Source of the DNA: Steromphala cineraria
Taxonomy: Eukaryota > Mollusca > Gastropoda > Trochida > Trochidae
Length of the DNA: 64,000 nt
NCBI GenBank assembly: GCA_916613615.1
Contig: OU744725.1
Location: forward strand, 8,910,708 to 8,974,707
Direction of reading: 5' to 3'
A program made the translations under genes and the position numbers. The notes below the pieces were generated by a model. It did no database searches and had not been told where the DNA came from. It saw only the letters and a list, made by a program, of their open reading frames with translations. Positions within the stretch are counted from its first letter, which is position 1. Each line of letters starts with the position of its first letter. This document shows, one piece after another, positions 23,571 through 35,358 of the stretch.

Positions 23571-23734
23571 ATAAAGTAGCCCTAACCATCATGTGTTTTG
23601 CAATAAAGTATAGTTTTGCCCTGAACTATTATAACGTCAAAACCATTCGGCCTTCGGCATCATGCTTTAACTATAATAGTTCAGGGCAAAACTATACTTT
23701 ATTGCAAAACACATGATGGTTAGGGCTACTTTAT
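23571..23734. repeat. Perfect-armed foldback, about 64-bp arms
   Basis: ATAAAGTAGCCCTAACCATC at 23571 is the reverse complement of the right arm end at 23734. The arms appear identical through TTCAGGGCAAAAC and the loop is about 36 nt, containing CATTCGGCCTTCGGCATC. The motif GCAATAAAGTATAGTTTT also occurs upstream at about 23390. Confidence 0.88.
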
Positions 23735-24552
23735 TTCTTAAATCAATATTTGTTAATACTGACCTAATGCGAAAGTACAAAAGCTGATTATCTACATTCA
23801 TGTAAACTGCCAACTTTAATGCCCTTAGATGAACCAAAACAAACCATCCTTTACCTAACTTTAACAGATGTACTTCTTCATAATATTCCCACCTAGAATT
23901 CAATTTATACTGTTGATCTAACATCGACCAGTATGAGAGGTCGTCCCGATGACCTTTTGTGTGAAAATACGGAACCCGCGAATCGATAAAAGAAATTCGG
24001 CGCTACAAACAGTTCCAAATCGCGGATTCACTGTGTGAGCAGAAGAAACGTATATGATAGCTTATGTCCTGGCCCCGAGGTTATAAAACTTTCTTGAGTT
24101 TGATTTCAACAACGATGGCATTGTGTCGACTGATGCACTCTTGAAAAACAATCTTGTTTTTATTATTGATAAGGAAAATATCATTACGTGATCTTATTTT
24201 GTTGTATGAAATATTTTTGGTTTTAAGAATATTTACTCTTTTGTTTCATTCTTAAAATGAGATGAAAGAAATGAGTACAACATTTCTTTTGATAAAATAA
24301 TCTCCCCTTACATGCAGCTTTTTGGTAAGTATTGACATCAAACATACTTCCATTTTGTGATTATTATCAGTCGCATAAGTTTATTTGCGATGTGCAATCA
24401 GTATTTGTCATTGACAACTAGAAAGTAAACTAAACCATCCTTGTATCCTGTTATAATTGCAAAACAATGATATTGTACAAACATTAATATCCTACACTTG
24501 ACTTGAGTGTGAAATATCTCATAAAAACGTGACTTGAAAACGATAAAGAGCT
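23735..24552. other. Intergenic, nothing recognised
   Basis: AT-rich; short frames on both strands without family features. Confidence 0.35.
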
Positions 24553-24705
24553 GTCGTGCTCTCAGAATAAAGAAGTTGTTATCCATAAATATTGCTTATA
24601 TCGAAACGCCGTGCTCTTACATAAAGAAGTTGTTATAAATACATATTGCTTATATCGAAACGCCGTGCTCTTAAATAAAGAAGTTGTTATCGATAAATAA
24701 TGGTT
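24553..24705 (+). repeat. About 55-bp tandem repeat, 3 copies
   Basis: CGTGCTCT(T/C)A...ATAAAGAAGTTGTTAT...ATTGCTTATATCGAAACGC recurs with CGTGCT at 24555, 24610 and 24664, directly upstream of a MITE. Confidence 0.85.
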
Positions 24706-24710
24706 CTTAT

Positions 24711-25065
24711 AGGGGCAGTAGCACGTTTTCTGATAATTTCATATTTTAAATTTTTCACTGATAATTGTACGTTAATGCTAAATGTATCATTTTGACAGTG
24801 TCAAAAATCTCATTAAACAAACCGATCATCCATTATCCGAGGACAAAGTATGGAGATTCGCATAAAATCCATTGGCGGCCATTTTGTGTGAACACCTTTA
24901 ATTCATTTTGTGTAAGAAAAAGCACTCATATGGCTAAACTTTACGTTATATATTTGAATTATAACTGCTCCATTTAGTTTTAATACATTGTCTATCAATT
25001 GGAACCATTTATTTTCATTTTCCTGACATCACCTTATATTCCCCCTAAAACGTGCTACTGCCCCT
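24711..25065. mobile_element. MITE family A, copy 1 (355 bp)
   Basis: Terminal inverted repeats AGGGGCAGTAGCACGTTTT (left) and AAAACGTGCTACTGCCCCT (right) match over 19 bp. The interior has no ORF. Two further copies lie at 30028 and 34244. The shared interior includes AGTGTCAAAAATCTCATTA and ATTCATTTTGTGTAAGAAAA. It is a non-autonomous DNA element; the superfamily is not determined. Confidence 0.9.
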
Positions 25066-25460
25066 TTAATATGTAATAGTTACTAGCATAGTAAATTGTA
25101 TGCATCGGATAATGGCAGGGACACTTTGTCCGAGAGGCCAGTACTAAGTTGTCAATTAGTGCAAACAAAAGTTACAGTGTTATTAGGTGATTTTTATATT
25201 TTGATTCACGCTAAATGTGTAAGTATTATGATTGTTTTCCAGTTTGTTTGATTTTTGATTTTTTATACTTTCAGTTCACTTCTATGTCTATGTTGTTGAT
25301 TGATTGTTTTAAACCTTCTGTAGGAAAGGTTTACAAAAGTGTCCTTGCATCAGATGGCAGGACTCTTTGGTCTAAGAGTTCCCGATATCGATAATGAACA
25401 GGAGACTTTTATGAATGGTTGCCATGGACGACAAGGTCTAAGTGGGATGTAAAACATAAG

Positions 25461-25577
25461 TTATACCATTCAGAGGTGGGGTACACGGTGAGATATCCGC
25501 CTCAAGCTTGGTGTTATGCGACGAGCCGAAGCTTGAGGCGGATATCTCCCCGTGTACCCTGCCTCTGAATGGTATAA
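25461..25577. repeat. Foldback, about 49-bp arms
   Basis: TTATACCATTCAGAGGTGGG (25461 onward) is mirrored by the arm ending CTCTGAATGGTATAA at 25577, with about two mismatches and a loop GGTGTTATGCGACGAGCCG. Confidence 0.87.
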
Positions 25578-26090
25578 CGAATTTATCTTACCGAATGTTT
25601 AAACAGAACGCATATAATATGAAGATAAAGGGTAAGAACTTCGTAAGTCATTTTACTATAGTTTGTTCAAAGTTTCATATCGGTTGACCAAAAGTAACCA
25701 GCTTGATCATGTGTTCGAGGTAACATGTATTGTACATTTCAAGACGCTCAATCTGCATGCTGTTTTCATGCTTTTTATGTGCCGGGGTATAGATGATTTA
25801 TTACCCCGCTCAAGAGGGTGTTATCAGTATTTATTCAGGGTCACGTGGACCAATTAGATCGAGATTCTTACATGAGGTAGGATAACAAGACTTGCAGAAT
25901 AAGGACCTACCATAGTATATGGCTTATTCTTTACACACACTAGTGGAGTTAGAAGATTGAAAGCTTATACCCTCTGGGTGTTATGTTAGAGTTTACATCT
26001 CCAGATAGAATACAGCATTATATGTTAGAACCTCGACCCCAAGAAAAAAGTAAGCATCATATTGTGCTGTTGCACAACTCTGTCTGGGTG
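25578..26090. other. Intergenic, nothing recognised
   Basis: AT-rich; a plus-strand frame at 25663-25857 has no recognisable features. Confidence 0.35.
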
Positions 26091-26094
26091 AGAT

Positions 26095-26327
26095 CAGTGC
26101 ACTGAGTTCACCGCCCAGCTCACACAGACCGGGGGAAGACAGCGGGACCGAGGGAGGGACCACGGAGCTAGCTCATAGGGGAAATGCTGTCTGACTGCCG
26201 CTGATGCCAGTCAGGAGAGAGGGATTCATTCGGATCGTAGCATTGATTGTACTGTCTTAATGACTGAAGTCTCTTCTTTAATCACATTTCTTTTACTTGA
26301 CGTGAGTTTACAACGAATCTGCTTTAC
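26095..26327 (+). other. Candidate non-coding exon ending in a strong splice donor
   Basis: A GC-richer patch (ACCGGGGGAAGACAGCGGGA and neighbours, 26126-26240) followed by AT-richer DNA that ends at TTTAC|GTAAGTACA (donor GT at 26328). No good coding frame is seen. It could be an alternative 5' UTR exon of a plus-strand gene, perhaps the P450 at 56 kb; this is inferred only. Confidence 0.22.
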
Positions 26328-27359
26328 GTAAGTACATGTGCATATGACTTAATTTAGATGTATATTATCAGTGTATATGCATCTTCAATCAAAATGAGAA
26401 AAACTCTTCTTAATATCGTCGTTGTTTCAACATGCATTCATTTTAGAAATGATTATTTTAACAACAAGATTCAAAGATCAAATCTTGTTCAGAAAACAAT
26501 GGTAAGCATTCGTGACAAGTTATACCACGGCGCATCAATACGTTTTGATAAACATGAAAATTCACCACAACAGTGCAAGCTGTTACAATTTTCGTTATGG
26601 TCTTAGGCGAACCAGATCAAAACGTTGAATATCTGCATAAAAAACTACTTATTCACAATCAATAAAATGATTTAAAAAATTAGTCAATTTTATTTATTAC
26701 CAACGTTGTACTTTGTAAAGGGATGAACTTTTTGTTCATTCATAAAACGAACGTGTTTTTATTCACGAATTTAGAATGATTCATTCTTCTAACTTTCATT
26801 TATCTTATGAATCTTACCTACCGCATTGATAAGGAATAAATCGGAGAACAATAGAAATACAATAAGAAACCTTTTATTTATTTATTTAACATTTATGAAA
26901 ATATGTTTTGAATTCAGTACAAAACTGCTTGTAAATTTGCTCCGTGACGCTGCAAAATGGCACATAAATGCATTGCTTGTTATCTATAGGATATAAAGAC
27001 AACTAATTACTCTTTTGACCAATCTGTCCAAAATTAAGCGCGTTTCAACAATGATAATCATCTTTAATTTACTTTAAAAGCGGTTTCGTACATATCTTGA
27101 CGGAAAGGTTCCAGGAAAATGGCGGCCGCCGTGACATGCTGTTGATCAAAGAAAGACTTCTCTGACCTGTTCTGGTTTATAGAGATTTTATTTTCGCGTA
27201 TGCTTCGTTCATGACTAGTGCTTATTACTTACATTTAACCACACAATTTGAATAAACGTAGAATAGAATTTAGAAATGTGAATATTTAACGTCGTAATAT
27301 TATAATCTTTGAGGTTGTGCCTGTGATGTGGTTGGATATTCATCCGCCGTTCCGTCTCG
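26328..27359. other. Intergenic or intronic, nothing recognised
   Basis: AT-rich. AAAATGGCGGCCGCCGTG at about 27117 is a GC-rich YY1-like motif, but the frame behind it stops after eight codons. Confidence 0.35.
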
Positions 27360-27727
27360 TTAAAGGCACAATATAAAAATAAAAAAATCGTTCCCCTTAC
27401 ATATCATGATTATGTCCCTCGTGAAATAATTTTGTTTTGTCACTCGCCTAGGCTCCTGACAAAGCAAACTTATTTCACTCGGACATAAACGTGATATGAA
27501 AGGGAGAGCTCGTTAGATATCCTATAATTAGTGTTGTTATGATCAACTGACAAATTGATCGGAAAGTTCGATGTATTTTGTTAAGCAATGGTGATCGATT
27601 CAAACTTTCCAAATGTGATATTTCACAGTTAAACAAACTTTTGATAAGCAGCTATAGAAAAAATCCAAAAATGTTATTGGAATTTACCTTTCTACAAACG
27701 TAACTTGCTGGAGCGATGTGCCTTTAA
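27360..27727. mobile_element. MITE family B (368 bp)
   Basis: The element starts TTAAAGGCACA and ends TGTGCCTTTAA, an 11-bp terminal inverted repeat. A longer imperfect internal palindrome (CATGATTATGTCCCTCGTGA against CACTCGGACATAAACGTGAT) lies near 27406-27500. No ORF. Confidence 0.7.
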
Positions 27728-28834
27728 AATTTGTACTTTTATATGACAACCACGTTATTTTAATGAAGCACGTGCATCTCAAAATGAAATGAACAACACA
27801 CGGAAGATGGTGGTTTGGGTAACAATCACGAGTTACAATTGCCCCTAGAATCAACGTATAACCCGATGTTTCCTAACTGTCAGTTTGTAGTAAAAAATCA
27901 TGAATATTCTCCAAAACGTGCCCTTGCTAGTTGACAGTCGCAGAAAATGGTGAAATTGAGATGTGTTAGAGATGAACTCAAATCATTTAAATAAAACAAG
28001 TGTAGATATTTGTGTGTTGGTTGTAATGAAGACAATTGGGCTAGCGGTAAACGGGTGTTTTGCGGAAGTGAAAAACCAACAGTTATTGTGAATATTTAAA
28101 AAGGTAGGCTTCTTTTTGCTGTAGCGTAGATCAAATTGAATACATAATTAAAATATCGAGTGACATAACGTCACTATGTGGAGCTGCTGGTCCTTTCAAG
28201 TCATGTAAGATGATAAGTTTATGCCGTCATCATCTTCTGCAGCCTATAGTGAACTGATACGAGGTTTTGTATTGGACACACAAGCAGTCACTCTCAGAGC
28301 AAGCATGAGGGATTAGTGATGATCCTGGTTAACCAGTTTTGGTGTTATATATATATGATGTTATGAACGTATTTCCAAAATATGTTCCTTCGTTTCTCTT
28401 ACATTAGTGGGGATTTCTTTCTTTGGAAAAATACCTTGGCCTAGAATGTGTAAGCTCGGTGACTGCTAAGATATTCGCACGTACCAAACATTACGACATT
28501 CAAAGCACTTAAGATGACTTGAAAAACTATGCCCTGAATTATAAGATTCCTTCATTTGACCTTTGCTCTGGTATTTGTTTGCTTTGAGCTATTATTTGTG
28601 GATGTTGAGTAATGATGTAATGCAACCACACTCGGTTGAGTTACAGAGCTAAAGGATGGTAGTAAATATCTCCCACAGCAACGCCATGTCCAACCACTTT
28701 GATTGTTCAGCACTTTGTGAATAGTTATCACGAGAAATGTGGTTCGTTCTTTAATAACATGATAATACTGCTAGCTATAATCCAGAACATTAAAGAGAAA
28801 AGAATTGAAGAATATTTATGTAACAGAAGTGATT
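27728..28834. other. Intergenic or intronic, nothing recognised
   Basis: AT-rich, no coding signal on either strand. Confidence 0.35.
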
Positions 28835-28945
28835 TTGAGACCACCATAGGAATTCGAACCCGGGACCTCCGGGTTGAGATATCTACATTCTACCTGTTCG
28901 GACAAAGAGTTATCCCTTTTCGCCAAGGCCAGTAGGAATGCTTAT
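28835..28945 (-). mobile_element. tRNA-derived SINE fragment
   Basis: On the minus strand, TGGCGAAAAGGGATAACTC (an A-box-like region, about 28900-28930) is followed 40-50 bp later by CCCGGGTTCGAATTCC (B box, 28850-28866). That is the spacing of a pol III tRNA-type promoter. The cloverleaf is not intact, so I call it a SINE head rather than a tRNA gene. Confidence 0.55.
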
Positions 28946-30027
28946 ATCATCTCACCCTGTCACATTTATAAATTCATGGGCTCATAACTAGGCTTCTTCA
29001 ATGCGTCCCATCATAGATTTGTGTCATACGGATATTATAGCAGAACTGACTAGTTTTGAATAGTTATGTCATGAAAGTGGTTTTCAAACGTCAGCATAAT
29101 AGCTTTATGGGTCTTCGTCTGAAATGCTGATCGAATTGAAAAACATTTCTATGCTGGAAAAAAAATTCACATACATGATTATTTTGCAAAACGTCGGTGA
29201 CAATGCTTTTTAGCTGCGAACTCAACAAAGATATTCCCTATAGATTGTAAACACTGGGACCCACGCGAATCGTGACGATCCATGAACCATTGAGAGATCT
29301 GAGCATGTGACCTCTGCTGTTTTGTCTCTCTTTGTCAACACGATAATCCATCTTCACTGAAGTGCACTTAGCTACATTCATGGGCATGTATTGCGAAATG
29401 ATGAGCTGAACGTATACGGTTTCTTTCTGCACCGCGTGTATGAGATCGTGCATTCACCTCTAAGTTGACACCCACGTGTTGATATTCTATACGGGGCTCT
29501 GTTGGAAGTTGTTTGGATTTCATTTCCACCCACATCCACTGTATGTCATACACATAAGGGTATTGCCTTATATAAACTATAAGTGTGTTCAGTTTTTATG
29601 TAGAACCAACTTTCAACAACCAAGCAGTGTGTAACGAGGGTAAAAATACTCAAAATGTTTGATGGTCGTAAACTAGAGCAAAACGCATAATGGGGTACAC
29701 TTTCAATGCTTTAATCGCTTACCTTTTGTTCGACATTTTATAGTCTACATGGTTTCTTTATCTTCATGAAGAATTCAACATATATCTGTGTAATTATATA
29801 CGTACCGTTATGCATATCGGCCACTGACGATAAGCCACAATTTCGATGATACAAGACATGTCACATGATCATATATTATGTCTTCTTGTAGTATCACGTA
29901 GTCAGACTTTCAATATTTAAAAGTTGCTGTAATTTCAAACTTTCGTGCATAATGCTTAAGATAACATTGACATCTAATAGCTGCATCCAACCGGTAATAC
30001 TCAGATATCGAGAAACTAATACCTTAA
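28946..30027. other. Intergenic or intronic, nothing assigned
   Basis: Two overlapping minus-strand frames (29238-29453 and 29368-29553) could be one frame-shifted coding remnant, but no family is recognised. Confidence 0.3.
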
Positions 30028-30296
30028 AGGGGCAGTAGCATTTTTGGGATAAATTTATATTTCAATTTTTGACTTGTTAATGCTAAATGTATTACTTTGA
30101 TAGTGTCAAAAATCTCATTACATAAGCCAATCATCCATAGTCAGAGAACAAAGTATAAAGATTCACATAAAATCCATTGGCAGCCCTGTTTTATGTGAAC
30201 ACCTTTAATTCATTTTGTGTAAGAAAAAGGAATCGCTTGGCTAAACTTTACATTAAATATCTAAGTTATTACTGCTCCATTTAGATTAGATACGTA

Positions 30297-30447
30297 ATAG
30301 TTACCGACTGAGACCGAGGTGTTCAAGTTAGATGAACACTCGCGCACGTGAATCATGAACGCCGAGGCCGTTAGGCCGAGGTGTTCATGAATCACGTGCG
30401 CGAGGGTTCATCTAACTTGAACCCGAGGTCGAGGTCGGTAACTATTT
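30297..30447. repeat. Foldback inside the nested insert
   Basis: Arms 30297-30360 and 30383-30447 pair with few mismatches and include palindromic CACGTG cores (GCGCACGTGAATCATGAAC mirrored). The loop is GCCGAGGCCGTTAGGCCGAG. Confidence 0.85.
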
Positions 30448-30825
30448 TACACACTAGCTCAATGCTATATTAATTCATTTTCAACATTACATCAGTTTTG
30501 ATAATACTGAAATGCATAACTTTATCATATATAATGAAAAGGTGTAACATTGACTCTAATTGGAGAAACAATGTCTATTTCAAGTACATGTAGCTGACAT
30601 TGGCATGGGCCTCTCGTGCTGCACGTGCAATCCGTGCGGGACCGCAAAAGCTGCCACAATAGATTAATATGAAAACAAATAACAAAAAACTTAATTTAAT
30701 ATGAATATAAATATTTGGTACAAATGATTTTTAAAAATAGATTATAAATAATCATTCACGGTGATGTTTATTCTAATTAATAAATTTAATCATGAGGTCA
30801 TGAAAAACATCAGGTATTTTCAACA

Positions 30826-30901
30826 GGCCTCCGTGGTCTAATGGATAAGTCACTGGGCTTGAAATCAAGAGGTCACACGTTCGAACCCATGCTTGGGGTG
30901 C
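30826..30901 (+). other. tRNA-like sequence (SINE head or tRNA pseudogene)
   Basis: 76 nt with a tRNA-like layout: GGCCTCC acceptor half, GTGGTCTAATGGATAAG (A-box region), a seven-base anticodon-type loop CTTGAAA with TGA in the anticodon place (serine-like), a B box CGTTCGAACCC, and GGGGTGC at the end. The acceptor, D and T stems have mismatches and the long variable arm expected for tRNA-Ser is missing, so it is not a functional tRNA. Most likely it is the pol III promoter of a SINE. Confidence 0.45.
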
Positions 30902-31231
30902 AAAATTTGTAAATGTCTTGTATTGGTAAATTGCAATTTTAGTGAGTATATTTGATATGCAAACTTTGAACTTGAAAACATTTCAGAAATCAAATTATCA
31001 TCGTTTCACTATCAGGTGTTCATGACAATCCCGGGTGTTCATGATGAACACCCGCTTTGTCTGATGAACACCTCTGCACGCACATTTCACAGACAATATG
31101 AGTTGGTATGAAAAATGAATACTCGAACAAATCAAAGGAGCTAGTGTGTAAATTGTCTTGCAATTGAAACCATTTATTTTCATTTTCCTGGCATCACCTT
31201 TTATTCCCCCTAAAAACGTGCTACTGTCCCT

Positions 31232-32214
31232 TTAATGGAAATGAGAATCCTTATAAACATATTATAGATAACTAACCTGTATGTTAAGGGTATCACAATT
31301 TGTTATTTGGCAAAGGTGATTAATGATTGTATATCTTTGTGGCAAGTATAATTTTTATTGATTAAATTAATTGAAGCTATCATTTTTTCCGATTTAAATA
31401 AAAAAGGGATCAAACATTTACAGTGTTCTAGACTATAGTTGCAGTTGTACACGGCTACTTCTTGTCCAGTTAAAGATGTTTATGCTAATGTTAATGTCAA
31501 GAAACTTCAAGGTTTTACAAACATATATTCAGCCCTTATCTCAACGGATTCTCGAAGAAGTTTTTATTTACCCTTACCATATATAATCTTCATATGTAGA
31601 AATGACATATAGTATCGAAATGATAACATTGCAAGAGTATAATAGAACTTGACACAAAAATCGAAAACGATAGGAAAACAATCAAGCGTACTTTGAGCAA
31701 AGTACATTTATATGAACAGCCGTGTAGAGGTCGTGTGTACTTCTAGAACTGGGTTAAAAGTTCAGGACCCCTAGACAACTGACAACAGCTCCAGTAGGTC
31801 AGGACACACAGTGTGCCCAGGACTGGACGTCATTGACGGAATAACTTCATTCAGGGGCATTTTAGAAGTTGGAATGACAATGACGCTGAGGAATATATGG
31901 ATGACCGCTTCTTTGTTCATTGTATGCGACGTTTCGACACAGATTCTTGTGTCGTTATCAAGCAGAGGAAAAGTAATGATGTAGGGGCATATATAAGTAA
32001 ATAGTACAATACACAGTAATAACAACTTTATTTAAAGAGTAAATGTAATTAAACAGAGATAAGTGGTAAGAAGCCAGAAATGTACAATGCAATGTAAAGA
32101 TCTCCTGCATTGTAAAGTGGCTTCTTAGCACTTATTGACGAAATAAACTGAGCACTCCTCTGGGACCCTCACTACGTGCTATACCTGTCCTGTAATGTCT
32201 TTTATTACCCATAT
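31232..32214. other. Intergenic; one small foldback
   Basis: Apart from a hairpin at about 32060-32137 (AAGTGGTAAGAAGCCA mirrored by TGGCTTCTTAGCACTTA, with ACAATGCA shared), nothing was recognised. A minus-strand frame at 31771-32025 is not assigned. Confidence 0.4.
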
Positions 32215-32575
32215 GGTTGGAAATAAGTAGTGTCATATTTTCAATATGAGCACTAGTGCACATATCACTTTTGCCTAGCAACGATTGTTGTAGCTCGAGT
32301 TCCCGTATTATTTCGCCTGTGACATCATAACACCATCGTTCGTGACGTCACTGTAGCCAGCCGTCGCAAGGGAAGCGGCTCGTTTCTTGCATAATTCTAA
32401 CATGGTAAGTTGGAAAAGAATCGGTAATAAAGAAATTATTACCCTCGGAAGTGTGTCATATGACTTTTACGAAACTCGTGCAAATTTGTGTATGACCCTC
32501 GCTCTCGCTCGGGCAATACAAAAATTCACACTCATTTCGTAAAAGCCATATGACACACTTACTTGGTTAATAATC
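32215..32575 (+). repeat. Dispersed repeat family C, copy 1 (ends in a foldback)
   Basis: About 360 bp resembling 49435-49775 in reverse orientation. Shared blocks in order: TCATATTTTCAATATG, TTTTGCCTAGCAACGAT, GTAGCTCGAG, then a foldback with GAAACTCGTGCAAATTTG and a CTCGCTCGGGC loop. The foldback arms (GTGTGTCATATGACTTTTAC mirrored) span about 32452-32560. Confidence 0.75.
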
Positions 32576-33146
32576 TCTATAACTTGTGTGTGTGACGCGA
32601 GAAAGATATTGTCATTGAATCGATTCATGTAAATAAAGAGATGGTGCGTCACTCTGTGACCTGCTGCTCTGTTTTGGCAACTAAGATATGAAGGCTGATG
32701 GTTGAGACATCACTTTCACAACAATGCACGGTCCTGATTGGCTACAAAATGTGTTGTTTTTCATCGGTTATGTTCAGATAGTTACAATATGTAACTGGTT
32801 CAGTATAACGACACGTGAAATGACAGATGATATATCATGGTTTGATTTAAACTTCTGCCCGCGGATAAAGCCGTTTCAAGATATAAATACCAAACATTTA
32901 AATAACATATAATTGGCATTGGAGATAAAATTGTAAAAGAAAATGAAATGTAATGAATTTTAAAAAGCATATGCTTTCCTTTGACATGAAAGAAGTCAAA
33001 TGAAGATACGTTCTCAAAGAAATTGAGAACACTTTAGGGCCAAATACTAGAAACTGTTAGATTATCTTGACACACCTTGTGGACATTTCTTCAGCAGTTC
33101 TACCGGGTAAACTTATTATATATCATACGAATCAGTTTACGAATTA
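32576..33146. other. Intergenic, nothing recognised
   Basis: AT-rich with no coding signal. Confidence 0.35.
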
Positions 33147-33575
33147 TATAGTATAGTATAGTATAGTATACTTATATTGCGCATGTATAGCCATGTTCAT
33201 TACATGCTCAAAACGCATAGAGAGAAGGGACTGACAGATCTATGAGACGAGTTGAAAGGCAATTTTGAAGAATTGGGTCTTTAGCTGAGATTTAAAAGGA
33301 GACAGTTCATGGCAATCGCGCAGATGTTGAGGCAGTGGATTCCTGGCTGTTGATACTGCATATGGGAACGATCTTTTTCCGTAGGTGGATGTGTTGACTG
33401 AGGGAGGCACAAGGATGTGGTGTCCTGAGAACGAAGTGTTCGAGATGGTCTGTGGACAGTGAGAGAGTCACTTAGATATGAAGGGACAGATCCATAGAGG
33501 CATTGGGAAGTCAGGCAGAGAATCTTAAACTGATGAATTCAATTGGTAGCCAATGTAGGGATGTGAGGAGCGGTT
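33147..33575 (+). repeat. Interspersed repeat headed by (TATAG)n
   Basis: Five TATAG units (33147-33172) lead into CTTATATTGCGCATG...ATGCTCAAAACGCATAG and a G-rich tail without an ORF. The layout (TATATAGCGC-like start, then TGCTCAAAGCGC-like block, then GAGTTTT/GGGAGTTCC-like text) resembles widespread unclassified invertebrate repeats. This is from memory only. Confidence 0.45.
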
Positions 33576-33791
33576 AGACTTCATTATACTTCCTTGTACA
33601 TATAGGCTACCCATATAATTGTATATGAAATGTGAACTACGACCTTAAAACAACCTGACATTAGTTGAATCGAACGTGATTCCATTCCACATCACATGTA
33701 TCGATGATGAATGTGTTTATTTAAAGTTTAATGTACCTATATGTCGGTAGCCTACTTATATACAGTTTTAATGTAGAAACACCACGTGACG

Positions 33792-33846
33792 TGTCTTACT
33801 TTCCGTGGAATGTCTTACTTACCGTGAAATGTCTTACTTACCGTCT
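33792..33846 (+). repeat. About 19-bp tandem repeat, 3 copies
   Basis: GTCTTACTTTCCGTGGAAT, GTCTTACTTACCGTGAAAT, GTCTTACTTACCGTCTTAA. Confidence 0.8.
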
Positions 33847-34243
33847 TAACTTTCTGTGTATATATGTTAGCAGTTTGAACTTAGACGTATATATCCTTAC
33901 CTTTCTCTATAATTAGAGCGTGTGATGTTATTCCCAGCAAACGAATGTTCGCTTGTACTTCTCAACTGATGAGATTTACAGACAGATCGCATTAACCACG
34001 TAGCTTATATAGGTTTTATAGTTTGTGTGTGTGTTGACGTGTCTTATGAAAGCCATAGTTGTTTCTTGATTAACAGTCATGTTGAAAAATTTGAGTGTAA
34101 TCATTACCTGTTGACTAATCAATTAGATCAAAGGGTAATATTTTGGATTAAAATTTATCTGTTCCTGGATGAGTTTAAGAAAGAATGGACCTTGTTTCTA
34201 ACACAGCAGCTGTCAAAAAATGTTTGTTCATCCAGGGAATTAA

Positions 34244-34581
34244 AAGGGCACCAGCACGTTTTTTGAAAATTTTATATTTTAAATTTTTCACTGATAATTG
34301 AACATAACTGCGTTATGTATTAGTTTGATAGTGTCACAAATCTCATTACCAAACCAAACATCCATAATCACTGAGAACGAATTATAAGCATACCCATAAA
34401 TTACAATGGCGGCCATTTTTGTGTTAACACCTTTAATTCATTTTGTGTAAGAAAAATGAATCGCATGGCTGAACTTTATAACAAATTTTTGTTTAATTAC
34501 TGCCTCCTTCATTTAAATATATTGTCTTTAAATTGAACCATTTAAATTTATATTTCCCCTAAAACGTGCTACTGCCCCGTT
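34244..34581. mobile_element. MITE family A, copy 3 (about 338 bp)
   Basis: Diverged ends AAAGGGCACCAGCACGTTTT and AAAACGTGCTACTGCCCC. The interior shares GATAGTGTCACAAATCTCAT and ATTCATTTTGTGTAAGAAAA with copies 1 and 2. Confidence 0.85.
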
Positions 34582-35358
34582 AAGTCTAGTCTTCCTCTAC
34601 AGCCGCTCTAGATTCACTGTAGTATCTCTGGCCTATATATGTACACCTGGAAGAAAGTTTGCAACAGCACCGTTTTCATGATTCGTTTTACGTTCTGCTA
34701 CCCATCTGAATGAACACACGAGGCTATATGTTAGAGATCGTCTTACCAAAAGAAAATAGTACCAACGGCCCCACAGATGGATGAACATGTTATATAAAAA
34801 AGGGGAATTGTGTGGGAAACATTTCTGCTCATTGAGGTTTCATGAAAAACGGTGTTTCTTTCTTGGTTTTGAGTGTAATCGGTCAATTAGGTATACGTTG
34901 AAATCCCCACCATCTTATCGTTCATTGTATCACACTGTAAGATTTTAGACTATACAAATATGTTCATTCATATGTTGATCCGTTGTTTTTTTGTAATTTT
35001 ATGATAAACCGTGTAATTACTAAAAATCTTGTAGGTTTTCATTTGGCATGTTTTAATCTAGAAATATACTTTAATATGAATTGGATCCTTTTAATTATTT
35101 TCAGAAGTTGTTGTTGACACTCAGTGAAAATGACAGGTGTGTCAGGACGTATCATGGTGTATACATCTAAAACTATTGACGCCTCAATTATCGATTGTTT
35201 TATGTCAATACCAGCTAGTCCTGTGCAGAAAATGAAATGAAAACGTCATATTCAACATATGAACCTTATATTAATTTCAGTTGACAATGTTTGTGACAGG
35301 TATCTTATAATTCATGTGTATGTTTCGGTCAATAACCTTTTGACTTGCCAGTTATGCT
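34582..35358. other. Intergenic, nothing recognised
   Basis: AT-rich with no coding signal. Confidence 0.35.

Larger units (their letters stand above)
30292..31151. mobile_element. 860-bp insert nested in a MITE: foldback plus tRNA-like unit
   Basis: Its limits are defined by the interrupted MITE. Near its left end is a foldback (30297-30447) with about 64-bp arms (GTTACCGACTGAGACCGAGG mirrored) around a GAGGCCGTTAGGCC loop. TTACACACTAGCTC at 30447 is mirrored by GAGCTAGTGTGTAA at its right end. A palindromic GGGTGTTCATGATGAACACC cluster lies at 31018-31080. No ORF. The GGTGTTCATGA motif recurs on both sides, suggesting one composite element. Confidence 0.7.
30028..31231. mobile_element. MITE family A, copy 2, split by an insertion
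   Basis: The left part (30028-30291) starts AGGGGCAGTAGCA and follows copy 1 through ACTGCTCCATTTAG. The right part (31152-31231) resumes at ATTGTC...CAATTGAAACCATTTATT and ends at ACGTGCTACTGTCCCT. Aligning to copy 1 places an 860-bp foreign insert between AGATAC and ATTGTC. Confidence 0.87.

Noticed and set aside
27117..27145. ATGGCGGCCGCCGTG as a gene start
   Set aside because: The frame stops after eight codons and no donor follows.
29238..29553. Two overlapping minus-strand frames as a frame-shifted gene remnant
   Set aside because: No recognisable domain in either piece.
30826..30901. Functional tRNA-Ser gene
   Set aside because: Stem mismatches and lack of the long variable arm; better explained as a SINE head.
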